DNA of 64,000 nt from Paludibacterium purpuratum. Lineage in GTDB: Bacteria > Pseudomonadota > Gammaproteobacteria > Burkholderiales > Chromobacteriaceae. Position 1 is the stretch's first letter. The number at the start of each line of letters is the position of its first letter. Location of the stretch: assembly GCF_004363805.1 (NCBI RefSeq), contig NZ_SNZP01000007.1:62001-126000 (forward strand), in the 5' to 3' direction. This document shows positions 9,018-17,669 of this stretch, one piece after another. The notes beneath the pieces were generated by a model. It was given only the letters and a program-made list of their open reading frames with translations, searched no databases and was not told where the DNA came from. Position numbers and translations under genes: made by a program.

Positions 9018-12000
9018 ATGAGTCACTTTCTCGATCGCTTGAAATTTCTTTCGCGAACCACCGATACCTTTGCCGACGGTCATGGCGCGGTGGTGAGCGA
9101 AGACCGCCAGTGGGAGAACGCCTATCGCGCCCGCTGGCAGCAGGACAAGGTGGTGCGCTCCACCCATGGTGTCAATTGCACCGGTTCGTGCAGTTGGCGC
9201 GTCTTCGTCAAGAACGGCCTGATCACCTGGGAGCTGCAGCAGACCGACTACCCGCGCACCCGGCCGGATCTGCCCAATCACGAGCCGCGCGGCTGCCCGC
9301 GCGGCGCATCGTATTCCTGGTATGTCTACTCGGCGCAGCGGGTCAAGTATCCGATGATCCGCAGCGAACTGATGACCCTGTGGCGCGAGGCGCGCCAGAC
9401 CATGGCGCCGGTCGAAGCCTGGGCCTCGATCACCGCCGATCCGGCAAAAGCCGCCCGCTATAAGGCCGCGCGCGGCCTGGGCGGCTTTGTGCGCGCCGAC
9501 TGGGACACCGCCAGCGAAATCATCGCCGCCGCCAATACCCATACCATAGAGGCCTACGGGCCGGACCGCATCATCGGTTTCTCGCCGATTCCCGCCATGT
9601 CCATGGTGTCCTACGCCGCCGGTAGCCGTTATCTGAGCCTGATCGGCGGGGTATGCATGTCGTTTTACGACTGGTACTGCGATCTGCCGCCGGCCTCGCC
9701 GCAGGTGTGGGGCGAGCAGACTGACGTGCCGGAGTCGGCCGACTGGTACAACTCGACTTACCTGATGGTGTGGGGCTCGAACGTGCCGATGACCCGCACG
9801 CCGGATGCGCATTTCTATACCGAGGTGCGCTACAAGGGCACCAAGACCGTGGCGGTGTCGAGCGACTTTGGCGAAATGGCCAAGTTCGGCGACATCTGGC
9901 TTGCGCCCAAGCAGGGCACCGATGCCGCGCTGGCGCTGGCCATGGGGCATGTGGTGCTGACCGAGTTCCATCAAACCGGCAAGAGCGCGTACTTCACCGA
10001 GTACGGCAAGCAGTACACCGACTTCCCGATGCTGGTGATGCTGGCGGAAGGCGAGCACGGGCTCACCGCCGATCACTACCTGCGCGCCTCGCATCTGTCG
10101 GGTCTCGACGAGGCGAATAACCCGGATTGGAAAACGCTGCTGATCGATGCGAAGAGCGGCGACATCGTGGTGCCCAACGGTACCATCGGCCTGCGCTGGG
10201 GCGAGCAGGGCGATATGGTCGGCAAGTGGAACCTGGAGATGAAGTCGGACGACGGCCGCGAGGTCGACCCGGTCTTGTCGTTGCGCGACTGCTGCGATGA
10301 AGTGGCGCGCGTCAATTTCCCGTATTTCGGCGCCGAGCACCAAGCGGTGCTGACGCGCAACGTACCGGTGCGCCGCCTGACGCTCAAGGACGGCACCAGC
10401 GTGCTGGTCGCCACGGTTTACGACCTGATGTTGGCCAATTACGGCGTCGACAACGGCTTGGGCGGCGAGCATGTCGCTCGCAGCTTCGACGACGACGTGC
10501 CCTACACGCCGAAATGGCAGGAAAAGCACACCGGCGTGCCGGCGGCCGACGTGGTTACCGTGGCGCGCGAGTTCGCGACGAACGCCGATCAGACGCGCGG
10601 CAAGAGCATGGTCATTGTCGGGGCCGCGCTCAATCATTGGTATCACATGGACATGACCTACCGCGGCATCATCAATCTGCTGATGATGTGCGGTTGTATC
10701 GGCCAAAGCGGCGGTGGCTGGGCGCACTATGTCGGCCAGGAGAAACTGCGGCCGCAACAGGGCTGGGCGCCGCTGGCCTTCGCCACCGACTGGCAGCGTC
10801 CGCCGCGGCAAATGAACGGCACCAGCTTCTTCTACGCCCATACCAGTCAATGGCGTCACGAAAAGCTGGGCGTCAACGAAATTCTCAGCCCGACGGCACC
10901 CAAGGGCCGCTACGCCGGCCTGAGCCTGCTCGACTTCAACGTGCGCGCCGAGCGCATGGGCTGGCTGCCGTCGGCGCCGCAATTGGAAACCAACCCGCTC
11001 GACCTGACGCGCGATGCGGCGCTGGCCGGCAAGGACCCGGTGGCGTACACGGTGGAAGGGCTGCAATCGGGCAGTCTGAAGATGTCGTGCGACGACCCGG
11101 ATAATCCGAAGAACTTCCCGCGCAATATGTTCGTCTGGCGTTCGAATATTCTCGGCTCCAGCGGTAAGGGCCACGAGTACTTCCTCAAGTATCTGCTGGG
11201 CACGCAAAACGCGTTGTTCGACGATGAAAAGGACTGCATCAAGCCCTCCGAAGTCACGGTGCGCCCGGCGGCCGAGGGCAAGCTCGACCTGCTGACGGTG
11301 CTGGACTTCCGGATGAGCACCACCTGTCTGTACGCCGACATCGTGCTGCCGACCGCCACCTGGTACGAGAAGGACGACCTGAACACCTCGGACATGCACC
11401 CGTTCATCCACCCGCTGTCCGAAGCGGTGCAGCCGCTGTGGCAGGCCAAGAGCGATTGGGAAATCTACAAGCTGCTGGCGCAGAAGCTATCGGAAATCGG
11501 CGGGCCGGTGCTCGGCACGCGGCAAGACCTGGTGCTCACGCCGCTGATGCACGACACCCCGGGAGAATTGGGGCAGCCGCTGACGCCGAAGGATTGGAAG
11601 AAGGGCGAGTGCGCGCTGGTGCCGGGCAAGACCGCGCCGCAGATGACCTTGGTCGAACGCGACTACAGCCGCATTCACGAGAAATTCACCACCATCGGCC
11701 CCTTGCTTGCCACGGCGGGCAATGGCGGCAAGGGGATCGGCTGGCAGACCGCGCACGAAGTGAAGGAATTGGCGACGCTCAACGGCCGTGCCGCCAACGG
11801 CCAGCCGAAACTGGAAACCGCCATCGACGCCGCCGAGATGATTCTGACGCTGGCGCCGGAAACCAACGGCCACGTGGCGGTCAAGGCTTGGGCGGCGTTG
11901 TCGAAAATCACCGGTCGCGACCATACCCATCTGGCCGTCGGCCGCGAACACGACAAGATCCGTTTCCGCGACATCCAGGCGCAGCCGAGGAAGATCATCT

Positions 12001-12707
12001 CCAGCCCGACCTGGTCCGGCCTGGAGAGCGAAGAGGTCAGCTACAACGCCGGCTACACCAACGTGCACGAGCTGATTCCTTGGCGCACGCTCACCGGTCG
12101 CCAGCAGTTCTACCAGGATCACCGCTGGATGCTGGACTTCGGCGAGGGACTGACGGTGTACAAGCCGGCGGTCGACCTCAAGACCACCGGCGCCATGCTC
12201 GGTCGCGCGCCCAATGGCGAAAAAGAGATCGTGCTCAACTTCATCACGCCGCACCAGAAGTGGGGGATTCACTCGACCTATTCGGACAACATCCGCATGT
12301 TGACGTTGAGTCGCGGCGGGCCGCACGTGTGGCTCTCGGAAGAGGATGCGAAAAAAGCCGGCATCGTCGACAACGACTGGGTCGAGGTGTTCAACCTCAA
12401 CGGTACCTTGACCGCCCGCGTCGTGGTCAGCCAGCGCGTACCGGCCGGCATGACGCTGATGTATCACGCTCAGGAGAAGATCGTGAACGTGCCCGGCGCC
12501 GAAACCAGCGGCAAGCGCGGCGGTATCCACAACTCGGTGACGCGCACCGTGACCAAGCCGACCCATATGATCGGCGGCTACGCGCAGCAAGCTTACGGCT
12601 TCAACTATTACGGCACGGTCGGCAGCAACCGCGACGAGTTCGTCATCGTGCGCAAGATGAACCGGGTGGACTGGCTCGACGAGCCTAAGAACGGCCAGGA
12701 CGCCTGA
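9018..12707 (+). CDS. narG: Respiratory nitrate reductase alpha subunit NarG
   Basis: The 1229-residue molybdoenzyme subunit reduces nitrate to nitrite on the cytoplasmic face of the membrane. The FS0 cluster ligands are visible as His50, Cys54, Cys58 and Cys93 (HGVNCTGSC, then GCPRG), the His-Cys3 arrangement of NarG. The segment SFYDWYCDLPPASP near residue 220 holds the molybdenum-ligand aspartate region. No twin-arginine signal is present; the enzyme faces the cytoplasm. GGAGA precedes the ATG at 9018, and narH follows 10 bases after the stop. Length is usual for NarG. The operon is intact and in standard order. Confidence 0.97.
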   Translation: MSHFLDRLKFLSRTTDTFADGHGAVVSEDRQWENAYRARWQQDKVVRSTHGVNCTGSCSWRVFVKNGLITWELQQTDYPRTRPDLPNHEPRGCPRGASYSWYVYSAQRVKYPMIRSELMTLWREARQTMAPVEAWASITADPAKAARYKAARGLGGFVRADWDTASEIIAAANTHTIEAYGPDRIIGFSPIPAMSMVSYAAGSRYLSLIGGVCMSFYDWYCDLPPASPQVWGEQTDVPESADWYNSTYLMVWGSNVPMTRTPDAHFYTEVRYKGTKTVAVSSDFGEMAKFGDIWLAPKQGTDAALALAMGHVVLTEFHQTGKSAYFTEYGKQYTDFPMLVMLAEGEHGLTADHYLRASHLSGLDEANNPDWKTLLIDAKSGDIVVPNGTIGLRWGEQGDMVGKWNLEMKSDDGREVDPVLSLRDCCDEVARVNFPYFGAEHQAVLTRNVPVRRLTLKDGTSVLVATVYDLMLANYGVDNGLGGEHVARSFDDDVPYTPKWQEKHTGVPAADVVTVAREFATNADQTRGKSMVIVGAALNHWYHMDMTYRGIINLLMMCGCIGQSGGGWAHYVGQEKLRPQQGWAPLAFATDWQRPPRQMNGTSFFYAHTSQWRHEKLGVNEILSPTAPKGRYAGLSLLDFNVRAERMGWLPSAPQLETNPLDLTRDAALAGKDPVAYTVEGLQSGSLKMSCDDPDNPKNFPRNMFVWRSNILGSSGKGHEYFLKYLLGTQNALFDDEKDCIKPSEVTVRPAAEGKLDLLTVLDFRMSTTCLYADIVLPTATWYEKDDLNTSDMHPFIHPLSEAVQPLWQAKSDWEIYKLLAQKLSEIGGPVLGTRQDLVLTPLMHDTPGELGQPLTPKDWKKGECALVPGKTAPQMTLVERDYSRIHEKFTTIGPLLATAGNGGKGIGWQTAHEVKELATLNGRAANGQPKLETAIDAAEMILTLAPETNGHVAVKAWAALSKITGRDHTHLAVGREHDKIRFRDIQAQPRKIISSPTWSGLESEEVSYNAGYTNVHELIPWRTLTGRQQFYQDHRWMLDFGEGLTVYKPAVDLKTTGAMLGRAPNGEKEIVLNFITPHQKWGIHSTYSDNIRMLTLSRGGPHVWLSEEDAKKAGIVDNDWVEVFNLNGTLTARVVVSQRVPAGMTLMYHAQEKIVNVPGAETSGKRGGIHNSVTRTVTKPTHMIGGYAQQAYGFNYYGTVGSNRDEFVIVRKMNRVDWLDEPKNGQDA

Positions 12708-12717
12708 GGAGACAACC

Positions 12718-14265
12718 ATGAAAATTCGTGCGCAAGTGGCGATGGTGCTGAACCTCGACAAATGCATCGGCTGCCATACCTGTTCGGTGACCTGCAAGAA
12801 CGTCTGGACCAGCCGCGACGGGGTGGAATACGCCTGGTTCAACAACGTGGAGACCAAGCCGGGTGTGGGCTTCCCCAGCGAATGGGAAAACCAGGAAAAG
12901 TGGCAGGGCGGCTGGCGCCGCACCGCCGACGGCAAGCTCGAACCGCGCCAGGGCAGCCGGATGAAGATCCTGGCCAATATTTTCGCCAACCCCAATCTGC
13001 CGCAGATCGACGACTACTACGAGCCGTTCACCTACGACTACGAGCATCTGCAGAACGCGCCGGCCATGCGTACCCCGCCCACGGCGCGGCCGGTGTCGGT
13101 ATTGACCGGCAAGAAGATGGACAAGATCGTGGGCGGCCCCAACTGGGAAGACGATCTGGGCGGCGAATTCGCCAAACGCAGCCGCGACCAGCTGTTCAAG
13201 GAAGTGGAAAAGGAGATGTATTCCACTTTCGAGAACACCTTCATGATGTATCTGCCGCGGCTGTGCGAACACTGCCTGAACCCGGCCTGCGTCGCTTCCT
13301 GCCCGTCGGGCTCGGTGTACAAGCGCGAAGACGACGGCATCGTGCTGGTCGACCAGGACAAGTGCCGCGGCTGGCGCATGTGTATCTCCGGTTGTCCGTA
13401 CAAGAAGATCTATTTCAACTGGGAGTCGGGCAAGGCCGAGAAATGCACCTTCTGCTACCCGCGCCTGGAGGCCGGTCAGCCGACGGTGTGCTCCGAGTCG
13501 TGCGTGGGGCGTATCCGCTACCTGGGCGTGATGCTGTATGACGCCGATCGCATCGCCGACGCGGCGAGCGTGGCCGACGAGCAGGATCTGTATCAGTCGC
13601 AACTGGACGTGTTCCTCGACCCGAACGATCCGGCGGTCATCGAAGAGGCGCGTCGCCAGGGTATCGCCGACAGTTGGCTCGACGCGGCCAAGCGTTCACC
13701 GGTGTACCGCATGGCGGTCGAATGGCGCGTGGCTTTCCCGCTGCACCCGGAATACCGCACCTTGCCGATGGTCTGGTATATCCCGCCCCTGTCACCGATC
13801 CAAAAGGCGGTGCAAAGCGGTGTCATGGGCAAGAACGGCATTCTGCCCGACGTCAGCGAAATGCGTATTCCGCTGCGCTATCTGGCCAATCTGTTGACGG
13901 CCGGCGACGAGGCGCCGGTGCGCTCGGCGCTGGATCGTATGTTGGCGATGCGCGCCTATATGCGCGCCCGCCACGTCGAAGCGCGCGAGGCCGACGAAGT
14001 GCTCGACCAGGTCGGACTGACGTCCGCTCAGGTGGAGGATATGTACCGCACCATGGCCATCGCCAATTACGAAGATCGCTTCGTGATCCCGTCCAGTCAC
14101 AAGGAAATGGTGGAAGACAGCTTCAACGAGAAGGGCAGTTGCGGCTTCACCTTCGGCAACGGCTGTTCGGGCGGCGTGTCGGAGGGCACCTTGTTCGGCA
14201 AGAAGAAAGAGGGCTCGGTGTTCTTCGCCGACATGCCGAAGTCGCGCAAGAAACTCGGCCAATAG
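12718..14265 (+). CDS. narH: Respiratory nitrate reductase beta subunit NarH
   Basis: The 515-residue electron-transfer subunit carries four iron-sulfur clusters between NarI haems and NarG. Four cysteine groups are visible: CIGCHTCSVTCKNVW near residue 16, CEHCLNPACVASCP near residue 184, CRGWRMCISGCP near residue 217 and CTFCYPRL...CSESCVGR near residues 244-263. The tryptophan replacing a cysteine in the third group is the known mark of the [3Fe-4S] cluster of NarH. GAGGAGA precedes the start. narJ follows nine bases after the stop. Confidence 0.97.
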   Translation: MKIRAQVAMVLNLDKCIGCHTCSVTCKNVWTSRDGVEYAWFNNVETKPGVGFPSEWENQEKWQGGWRRTADGKLEPRQGSRMKILANIFANPNLPQIDDYYEPFTYDYEHLQNAPAMRTPPTARPVSVLTGKKMDKIVGGPNWEDDLGGEFAKRSRDQLFKEVEKEMYSTFENTFMMYLPRLCEHCLNPACVASCPSGSVYKREDDGIVLVDQDKCRGWRMCISGCPYKKIYFNWESGKAEKCTFCYPRLEAGQPTVCSESCVGRIRYLGVMLYDADRIADAASVADEQDLYQSQLDVFLDPNDPAVIEEARRQGIADSWLDAAKRSPVYRMAVEWRVAFPLHPEYRTLPMVWYIPPLSPIQKAVQSGVMGKNGILPDVSEMRIPLRYLANLLTAGDEAPVRSALDRMLAMRAYMRARHVEAREADEVLDQVGLTSAQVEDMYRTMAIANYEDRFVIPSSHKEMVEDSFNEKGSCGFTFGNGCSGGVSEGTLFGKKKEGSVFFADMPKSRKKLGQ

Positions 14266-14274
14266 GAGCGCGCC

Positions 14275-14922
14275 ATGAACGCTTTTTCGCTTGTCTCCGT
14301 CTTGTTGCAATACCCCGAGGCGGATCTGCTGGCGGCGCTGCCGGAAATCCGCGCCGCGCTCGCGGCCGAGCCCGAGAACCTCGGTGCGCGCTTGGCGCCG
14401 CTGCTGGAGTACCTGCAAGAAAACGGGCTGATCGAACTGCAGACGCGTTATGTCGACCAGTTCGACCGCAATCGCAGCCTGAGCCTGCACCTGTTCGAGC
14501 ATGTCTACGGCGAGAGCCGCGAACGCGGCGAGGCCATGGTCAGCCTGATGGGCACCTACCATGAGCACGGCTTTTTCATCAATGCCGACGAGCTGCCGGA
14601 TTTCCTGCCGCTCATGTTGGAATTTCTCGGCCAATTGCCGGCCGCCGAGGCTTCGGCGCTGCTAGGTGAGGCGGTACACGTCATCGCCGCCATCGGCGAG
14701 CGCCTCGCGGCCGCCCAAAGCCCTTATGCCGTGGCCTTCGCCGCGCTGGTGGCGTTGAGCCCGGTCGAACCGCTGCCGGTCGGCCAGCCGCCGGTGCGCG
14801 ACATGGACGAGGCGATGGAGCGCTTCGGCAGCGGTCTGGACGGCATGGAGCCGCTGCTCACGCCGCAGGCCACCACCCAGACCATCCGCTTTCACCCGCG
14901 CCCGGCGCGGCAAGGAGCCTGA
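14275..14922 (+). CDS. narJ: Nitrate reductase assembly chaperone NarJ
   Basis: The 215-residue all-helical protein matches the NarJ chaperone family (LLQYPEADLLAALPEI at the start, then DRNRSLSLHLFEHVYGESRERGEAMV, GFFINADELPDFLPLMLEFL). NarJ binds apo-NarG and coordinates cofactor loading and membrane attachment; it is not part of the final enzyme. It sits between narH and narI in the usual order, with GGAGCG before the ATG. Confidence 0.95.
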   Translation: MNAFSLVSVLLQYPEADLLAALPEIRAALAAEPENLGARLAPLLEYLQENGLIELQTRYVDQFDRNRSLSLHLFEHVYGESRERGEAMVSLMGTYHEHGFFINADELPDFLPLMLEFLGQLPAAEASALLGEAVHVIAAIGERLAAAQSPYAVAFAALVALSPVEPLPVGQPPVRDMDEAMERFGSGLDGMEPLLTPQATTQTIRFHPRPARQGA

Positions 14923-14924
14923 TC

Positions 14925-15608
14925 ATGAGTTATCCGCATCTGTTTTTATTCGGTATCTATCCGTATATCGCCCTGGTCGTGTTCCTGTTCGGCAGCCTGG
15001 TGCGCTTCGAGCGCGAACAATACACCTGGCGCGCAGAGTCGACGCAGTTTCTGCATCGCGGGCCGTTGCGCCTGGGGTCGAACCTGTTTCATATCGGCGT
15101 GATCGGGGTGTTTCTCGGTCACCTGGGCGGCTTGCTGACGCCGATTGCGGTGTGGGAGTGGCTCGGCGTGCCGCTGACCGCCAAGCAACTGCTCGCCATG
15201 GGGGCGGGCGGGGTACTCGGCGGCACTGGGCTTGTGGGGCTGCTGATTCTGCTGTGGCGCCGCTTCAGCAACGACCGACTGGCGGCGCGCACGCCGCTGC
15301 GCGATAAGATCCTGCTGCCGTGGCTGCTTTTGACGCTGTGCCTGGGGTTGGCAACCATTCCCGAGTCGGCGCAGCATCTGGACGGCCGAGCCATGCTGAC
15401 TTTCATGTTGTGGGCTCAGCACATCCTGACCCTGCGCGGCGATGCCGCCAGCCTGGTGGTCGATGCGCCGCTGGTATTCAGGTTGCACATCTTCTGCGGG
15501 CTGACCTTCTTCATGATCTTCCCGTTCACGCGCATGGTTCATAGCTGGAGCGGCTTCGCCAGCGTCGGCTACCTGACGCGCGCCTGGCAGCTGGTACGTC
15601 CGCGCTAA
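14925..15608 (+). CDS. narI: Respiratory nitrate reductase gamma subunit NarI, cytochrome b
   Basis: The 227-residue membrane protein has five hydrophobic helices and takes electrons from quinol. The four haem b ligands are visible at the expected spacing: His56 and His66 (NLFHIGVIGVFLGH), His188 (FRLHIFCG) and His206 (MVHSWSG). It starts two bases after the narJ stop with AAGGAG upstream. It anchors NarGH to the membrane and completes the proton-motive quinol-nitrate loop. Confidence 0.96.
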   Translation: MSYPHLFLFGIYPYIALVVFLFGSLVRFEREQYTWRAESTQFLHRGPLRLGSNLFHIGVIGVFLGHLGGLLTPIAVWEWLGVPLTAKQLLAMGAGGVLGGTGLVGLLILLWRRFSNDRLAARTPLRDKILLPWLLLTLCLGLATIPESAQHLDGRAMLTFMLWAQHILTLRGDAASLVVDAPLVFRLHIFCGLTFFMIFPFTRMVHSWSGFASVGYLTRAWQLVRPR

Positions 15609-15624
15609 GCACGCGGGATGACGG

Positions 15625-15660
15625 AAAAAAGCGGCGCCGGATCTGGCGCCGCTTTGTTTT
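15625..15660 (+). terminator. Rho-independent terminator of narGHJI
   Basis: AAAGCGGCGCC pairs perfectly with GGCGCCGCTTT around a 6-base loop, followed by GTTTTG. It lies 20 bases after the narI stop and is a classical intrinsic terminator. Confidence 0.85.
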
Positions 15661-15760
15661 GCCGTGTTGGCGGAGGGGATCGACTAGGATTGATCTGATT
15701 TAGCCGAAGCGGGAAATTGGCAATGCTTGCGCCTCAAAATTAGCTTATGTGAAATGACCG

Positions 15761-15925
15761 ATGTGCAAGGCTCTGCTTCATGTTTTGTGCGGACTGGGTG
15801 CGCTGTCGCTGGTGGGGATGCCTGCCAGTGCGATGTCCGGCGAATGCAAACCCTCGTCCGACCGACGCGTCATCGCCGGCGCCGGCGTCAATTGGCAACC
15901 CGCAGTAATGGTCGGCGATGTTGAC
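15761..15925 (+). pseudogene. Remnant of a MipA/OmpV-type outer-membrane protein start (copy 1)
   Basis: Reading from the ATG at 15761 gives a signal-peptide-like start (MCKALLHVLCGLGALSLVG, cleavage near PASA), then RRVIAGAGVNWQPAVMVGD. This resembles the mature start of the intact MipA-like protein at 20846-21676 (SAGAGVGWLPEVMGG). Similarity then stops and the frame runs into the antisense of the questin-oxidase-like gene. A second decayed copy lies at 17502-17600. The call rests on this short similarity and the shared position after a signal sequence. Confidence 0.5.
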
Positions 15926-16968
15926 GTTGCCGATCGACCGTCATCGGCGCGCGGTGGCGAGGCGCTGAGCGCGTGTCCCGCCAACGCCCGCAGCACCGCT
16001 TGCGCGTATAACCCTTGCGTGTCGCGCGCGGCCATTTGTCGGCAGACATAGGTCAACTTGACGACATGATCGTCGGCCGTTTGGATGGCCGCGCTGGTGA
16101 GTGTGTGCCAGTCGATCGGCGGCGTTTCCGGGGGCTCGACGGGCGGCAGCGGTGTGCCGGCCGCTACCCAGCCCGCGCAGGCGGCACGCCACATGGCGTC
16201 GTCCAACCGGGCTTGCTGTGCCGACGGCAATAGCGGTCGCAGTATCGAGGCGGCATAGCTGCCGGTCATCAAGTGCAAAATCGTGAAATTGCCGCTGGCC
16301 GCGTAAGCGGCGGCGGCTGCCCGCATCAACGCCAACGGCAGATCGCCGGTCAACGGCACGGGTGGCAGGGTCCGCGCGAAAGTCGGTTCGGCCGCGACGG
16401 TGCGCAGCCGCTGGCTGATCCAATGGCCCTGCGGTCGCGGTACCGACGATAGTCGCGCGAAACCCGCGAAAACATCGATGGGAGGCGACGTATTTTGCAT
16501 CGGGACGTCGATCGGCGTGTAGCCGCAGACATAGGCGGCCAAGCCGGCGGCAATCTCGGCGTTATGTTGGTACGCCACACCGTAGGCGGTACGGATGAAT
16601 GCATGGAAAGCGCCGCTGGCCGGCGCCGGCGTCCAGGCATCGAGCACCGTACCGATGAGCTGCCGGCTGCCATGCAGGGCGAGCTCGGCGGCAAAGTAGC
16701 GCCGCAGCTGGCCGAAACGCTCGTTTTGGCCGCGCGCCGCTTGCCAATCGCCCCCTGGCAAGTCCCCGTCGGCGCTCTCGTCCGGCAGCGCGTGCCGTTG
16801 TGTCCATGTCTCGAAGAAGTGTCGTAGTTGCATGTCGCTGGCACCGAGTTTTGCCAACGCGATCAGCGCCATCGGGCAGTGGTTGCTGGTATCGCGGCAG
16901 TGCAGCGCGTAATCGCCGCTCGCGGCGAGCAGGGCAGAGAGGGTGTCGGTGTGCTTCATGGCGGCCAT
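15778..16968 (-). CDS. Questin oxidase-like protein (DUF4243 family)
   Basis: The frame encodes 396 residues from the ATG at 16966-16968 (a second ATG is at 16957-16959; neither has a good ribosome-binding site, and the predicted transcript start is only about 15-25 bases upstream). Motifs NHCPMALIALAKLGA near residue 30, FHAFIRTAYGV near residue 120 and DDHVVKLTYVCRQ near residue 315 fit the questin oxidase/AflY-like family, which includes enzymes that open anthraquinone rings by Baeyer-Villiger-type oxidation. The last 50 or so residues are low-complexity and overlap an outer-membrane remnant on the other strand, so the natural C-terminus may be shorter. It is divergent from soxR across a SoxR-type operator, suggesting a role against redox-cycling quinones. 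The substrate is unknown. Confidence 0.7.
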   Translation of the reverse strand: MAAMKHTDTLSALLAASGDYALHCRDTSNHCPMALIALAKLGASDMQLRHFFETWTQRHALPDESADGDLPGGDWQAARGQNERFGQLRRYFAAELALHGSRQLIGTVLDAWTPAPASGAFHAFIRTAYGVAYQHNAEIAAGLAAYVCGYTPIDVPMQNTSPPIDVFAGFARLSSVPRPQGHWISQRLRTVAAEPTFARTLPPVPLTGDLPLALMRAAAAAYAASGNFTILHLMTGSYAASILRPLLPSAQQARLDDAMWRAACAGWVAAGTPLPPVEPPETPPIDWHTLTSAAIQTADDHVVKLTYVCRQMAARDTQGLYAQAVLRALAGHALSASPPRADDGRSATSTSPTITAGCQLTPAPAMTRRSDEGLHSPDIALAGIPTSDSAPSPHKT

Positions 16969-16989
16969 CCGGGATGTTGTCGAGACACC

Positions 16990-17020
16990 ACGATAAAAGT
17001 TAAAGTTAACTTTAAGTCAA
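16990..17020 (-). promoter_or_regulatory. SoxR-type operator inside a long-spacer promoter
   Basis: TTAAAGTTAACTTTAA (17000-17015) is a perfect 16-base palindrome sharing the central AAGTTAACTT of the known SoxR box. On the minus strand it sits between a -35 TTGACT (17020-17015) and a -10 TATCGT (16995-16990) spaced by 19 bases. That over-long spacer is the hallmark of promoters activated by MerR-family regulators. It points toward the questin-oxidase-like gene. Confidence 0.8.
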
Positions 17021-17029
17021 GGGGGTGGA

Positions 17030-17497
17030 ATGGAAGCGTGTTTCATGAGCATCGGCCAACTGGCCGCGCGTGCCGGTGTCAATGCCAGCGCGCTGCGCTT
17101 TTACGAGAAAGAGGGGCTGATCGTCAGTGTGCGTGCGCCGAGCGGCCAACGGCGCTTCCGGCGCGATGCGCTGCGCCGGGTGGCCTTCATTCGTGCCGCC
17201 CAGCAGGTCGGATTGAGTCTGGATGAAGTACGGGCTGCCTTGGCATCGCTGCCGGACGGTCGCACGCCTAACGCCGAGGATTGGGCGCGCCTGTCCGCGG
17301 CCTGGCGTCCGCAGTTGCAGGCGCGCATCGACGCGCTGTGTGCATTGCGCGACCGCCTGACCTCGTGCATCGGTTGCGGCTGTCTTTCCTTGAGTCAATG
17401 CCATCTATACAACCCGCAGGATCAAGCGGCAGCGCATGGTGCCGGTGCGCGCTATCTGCTGGGCGATCGGCCGCTTGGCTCGGGCGACGGTCGCTAG
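17030..17497 (+). CDS. soxR: Redox-sensitive MerR-family regulator SoxR
   Basis: The 155-residue protein has an N-terminal MerR winged helix (SIGQLAARAGVNASALRFYE, residues 7-26), a dimerisation helix, and the [2Fe-2S] motif C-X2-C-X-C-X5-C at Cys113, Cys116, Cys118 and Cys124 that defines SoxR. The ATG at 17030 follows AAGGGGGTGGA; an ATG at 17045 is an alternative. SoxR activates its target when the cluster is oxidised by redox-cycling compounds. No soxS is present, so, as in most non-enteric bacteria, it probably acts directly, here on the divergent questin-oxidase-like gene through the operator at 17000-17015. Confidence 0.92.
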   Translation: MEACFMSIGQLAARAGVNASALRFYEKEGLIVSVRAPSGQRRFRRDALRRVAFIRAAQQVGLSLDEVRAALASLPDGRTPNAEDWARLSAAWRPQLQARIDALCALRDRLTSCIGCGCLSLSQCHLYNPQDQAAAHGAGARYLLGDRPLGSGDGR

Positions 17498-17501
17498 GCT
17501 T

Positions 17502-17600
17502 GCTATCGCGACGCCCGGCGAACACAAACTCTCGCCCGCCCGGCGTGTGATCGCCGGCGCAAGCATCAATTGGTAACCCGGCTTGCAGAAGGGCGATGAC
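17502..17600 (+). pseudogene. Remnant of a MipA/OmpV-type protein start (copy 2)
   Basis: The plus strand reads ATPGEHKLSPARRVIAGASINW, then a stop, then PGLQKGDD. This matches the remnant at 15820-15925 (SGECKPSSDRRVIAGAGVNW, QPAVMVGD) with an internal stop and no start. It lies immediately after soxR. The two decayed copies flank the questin-oxidase/soxR pair in direct orientation. Confidence 0.5.
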
Positions 17601-17669
17601 CTCTCCAGATGGACAATGTGATAGGTGTTGCCGAGAATCGGTGTTTTCCGACTGTCCTGGAACCGATCC

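Noticed and set aside
8931-11411. 826-codon minus-strand frame opposite narG
   Set aside because: It is a GC-driven shadow of narG; composition is His/Arg/Gln-rich and no family is recognisable.
17030-17497. MerR regulator as a metal-resistance regulator
   Set aside because: The C-X2-C-X-C-X5-C cluster motif and the SoxR-type box identify SoxR.
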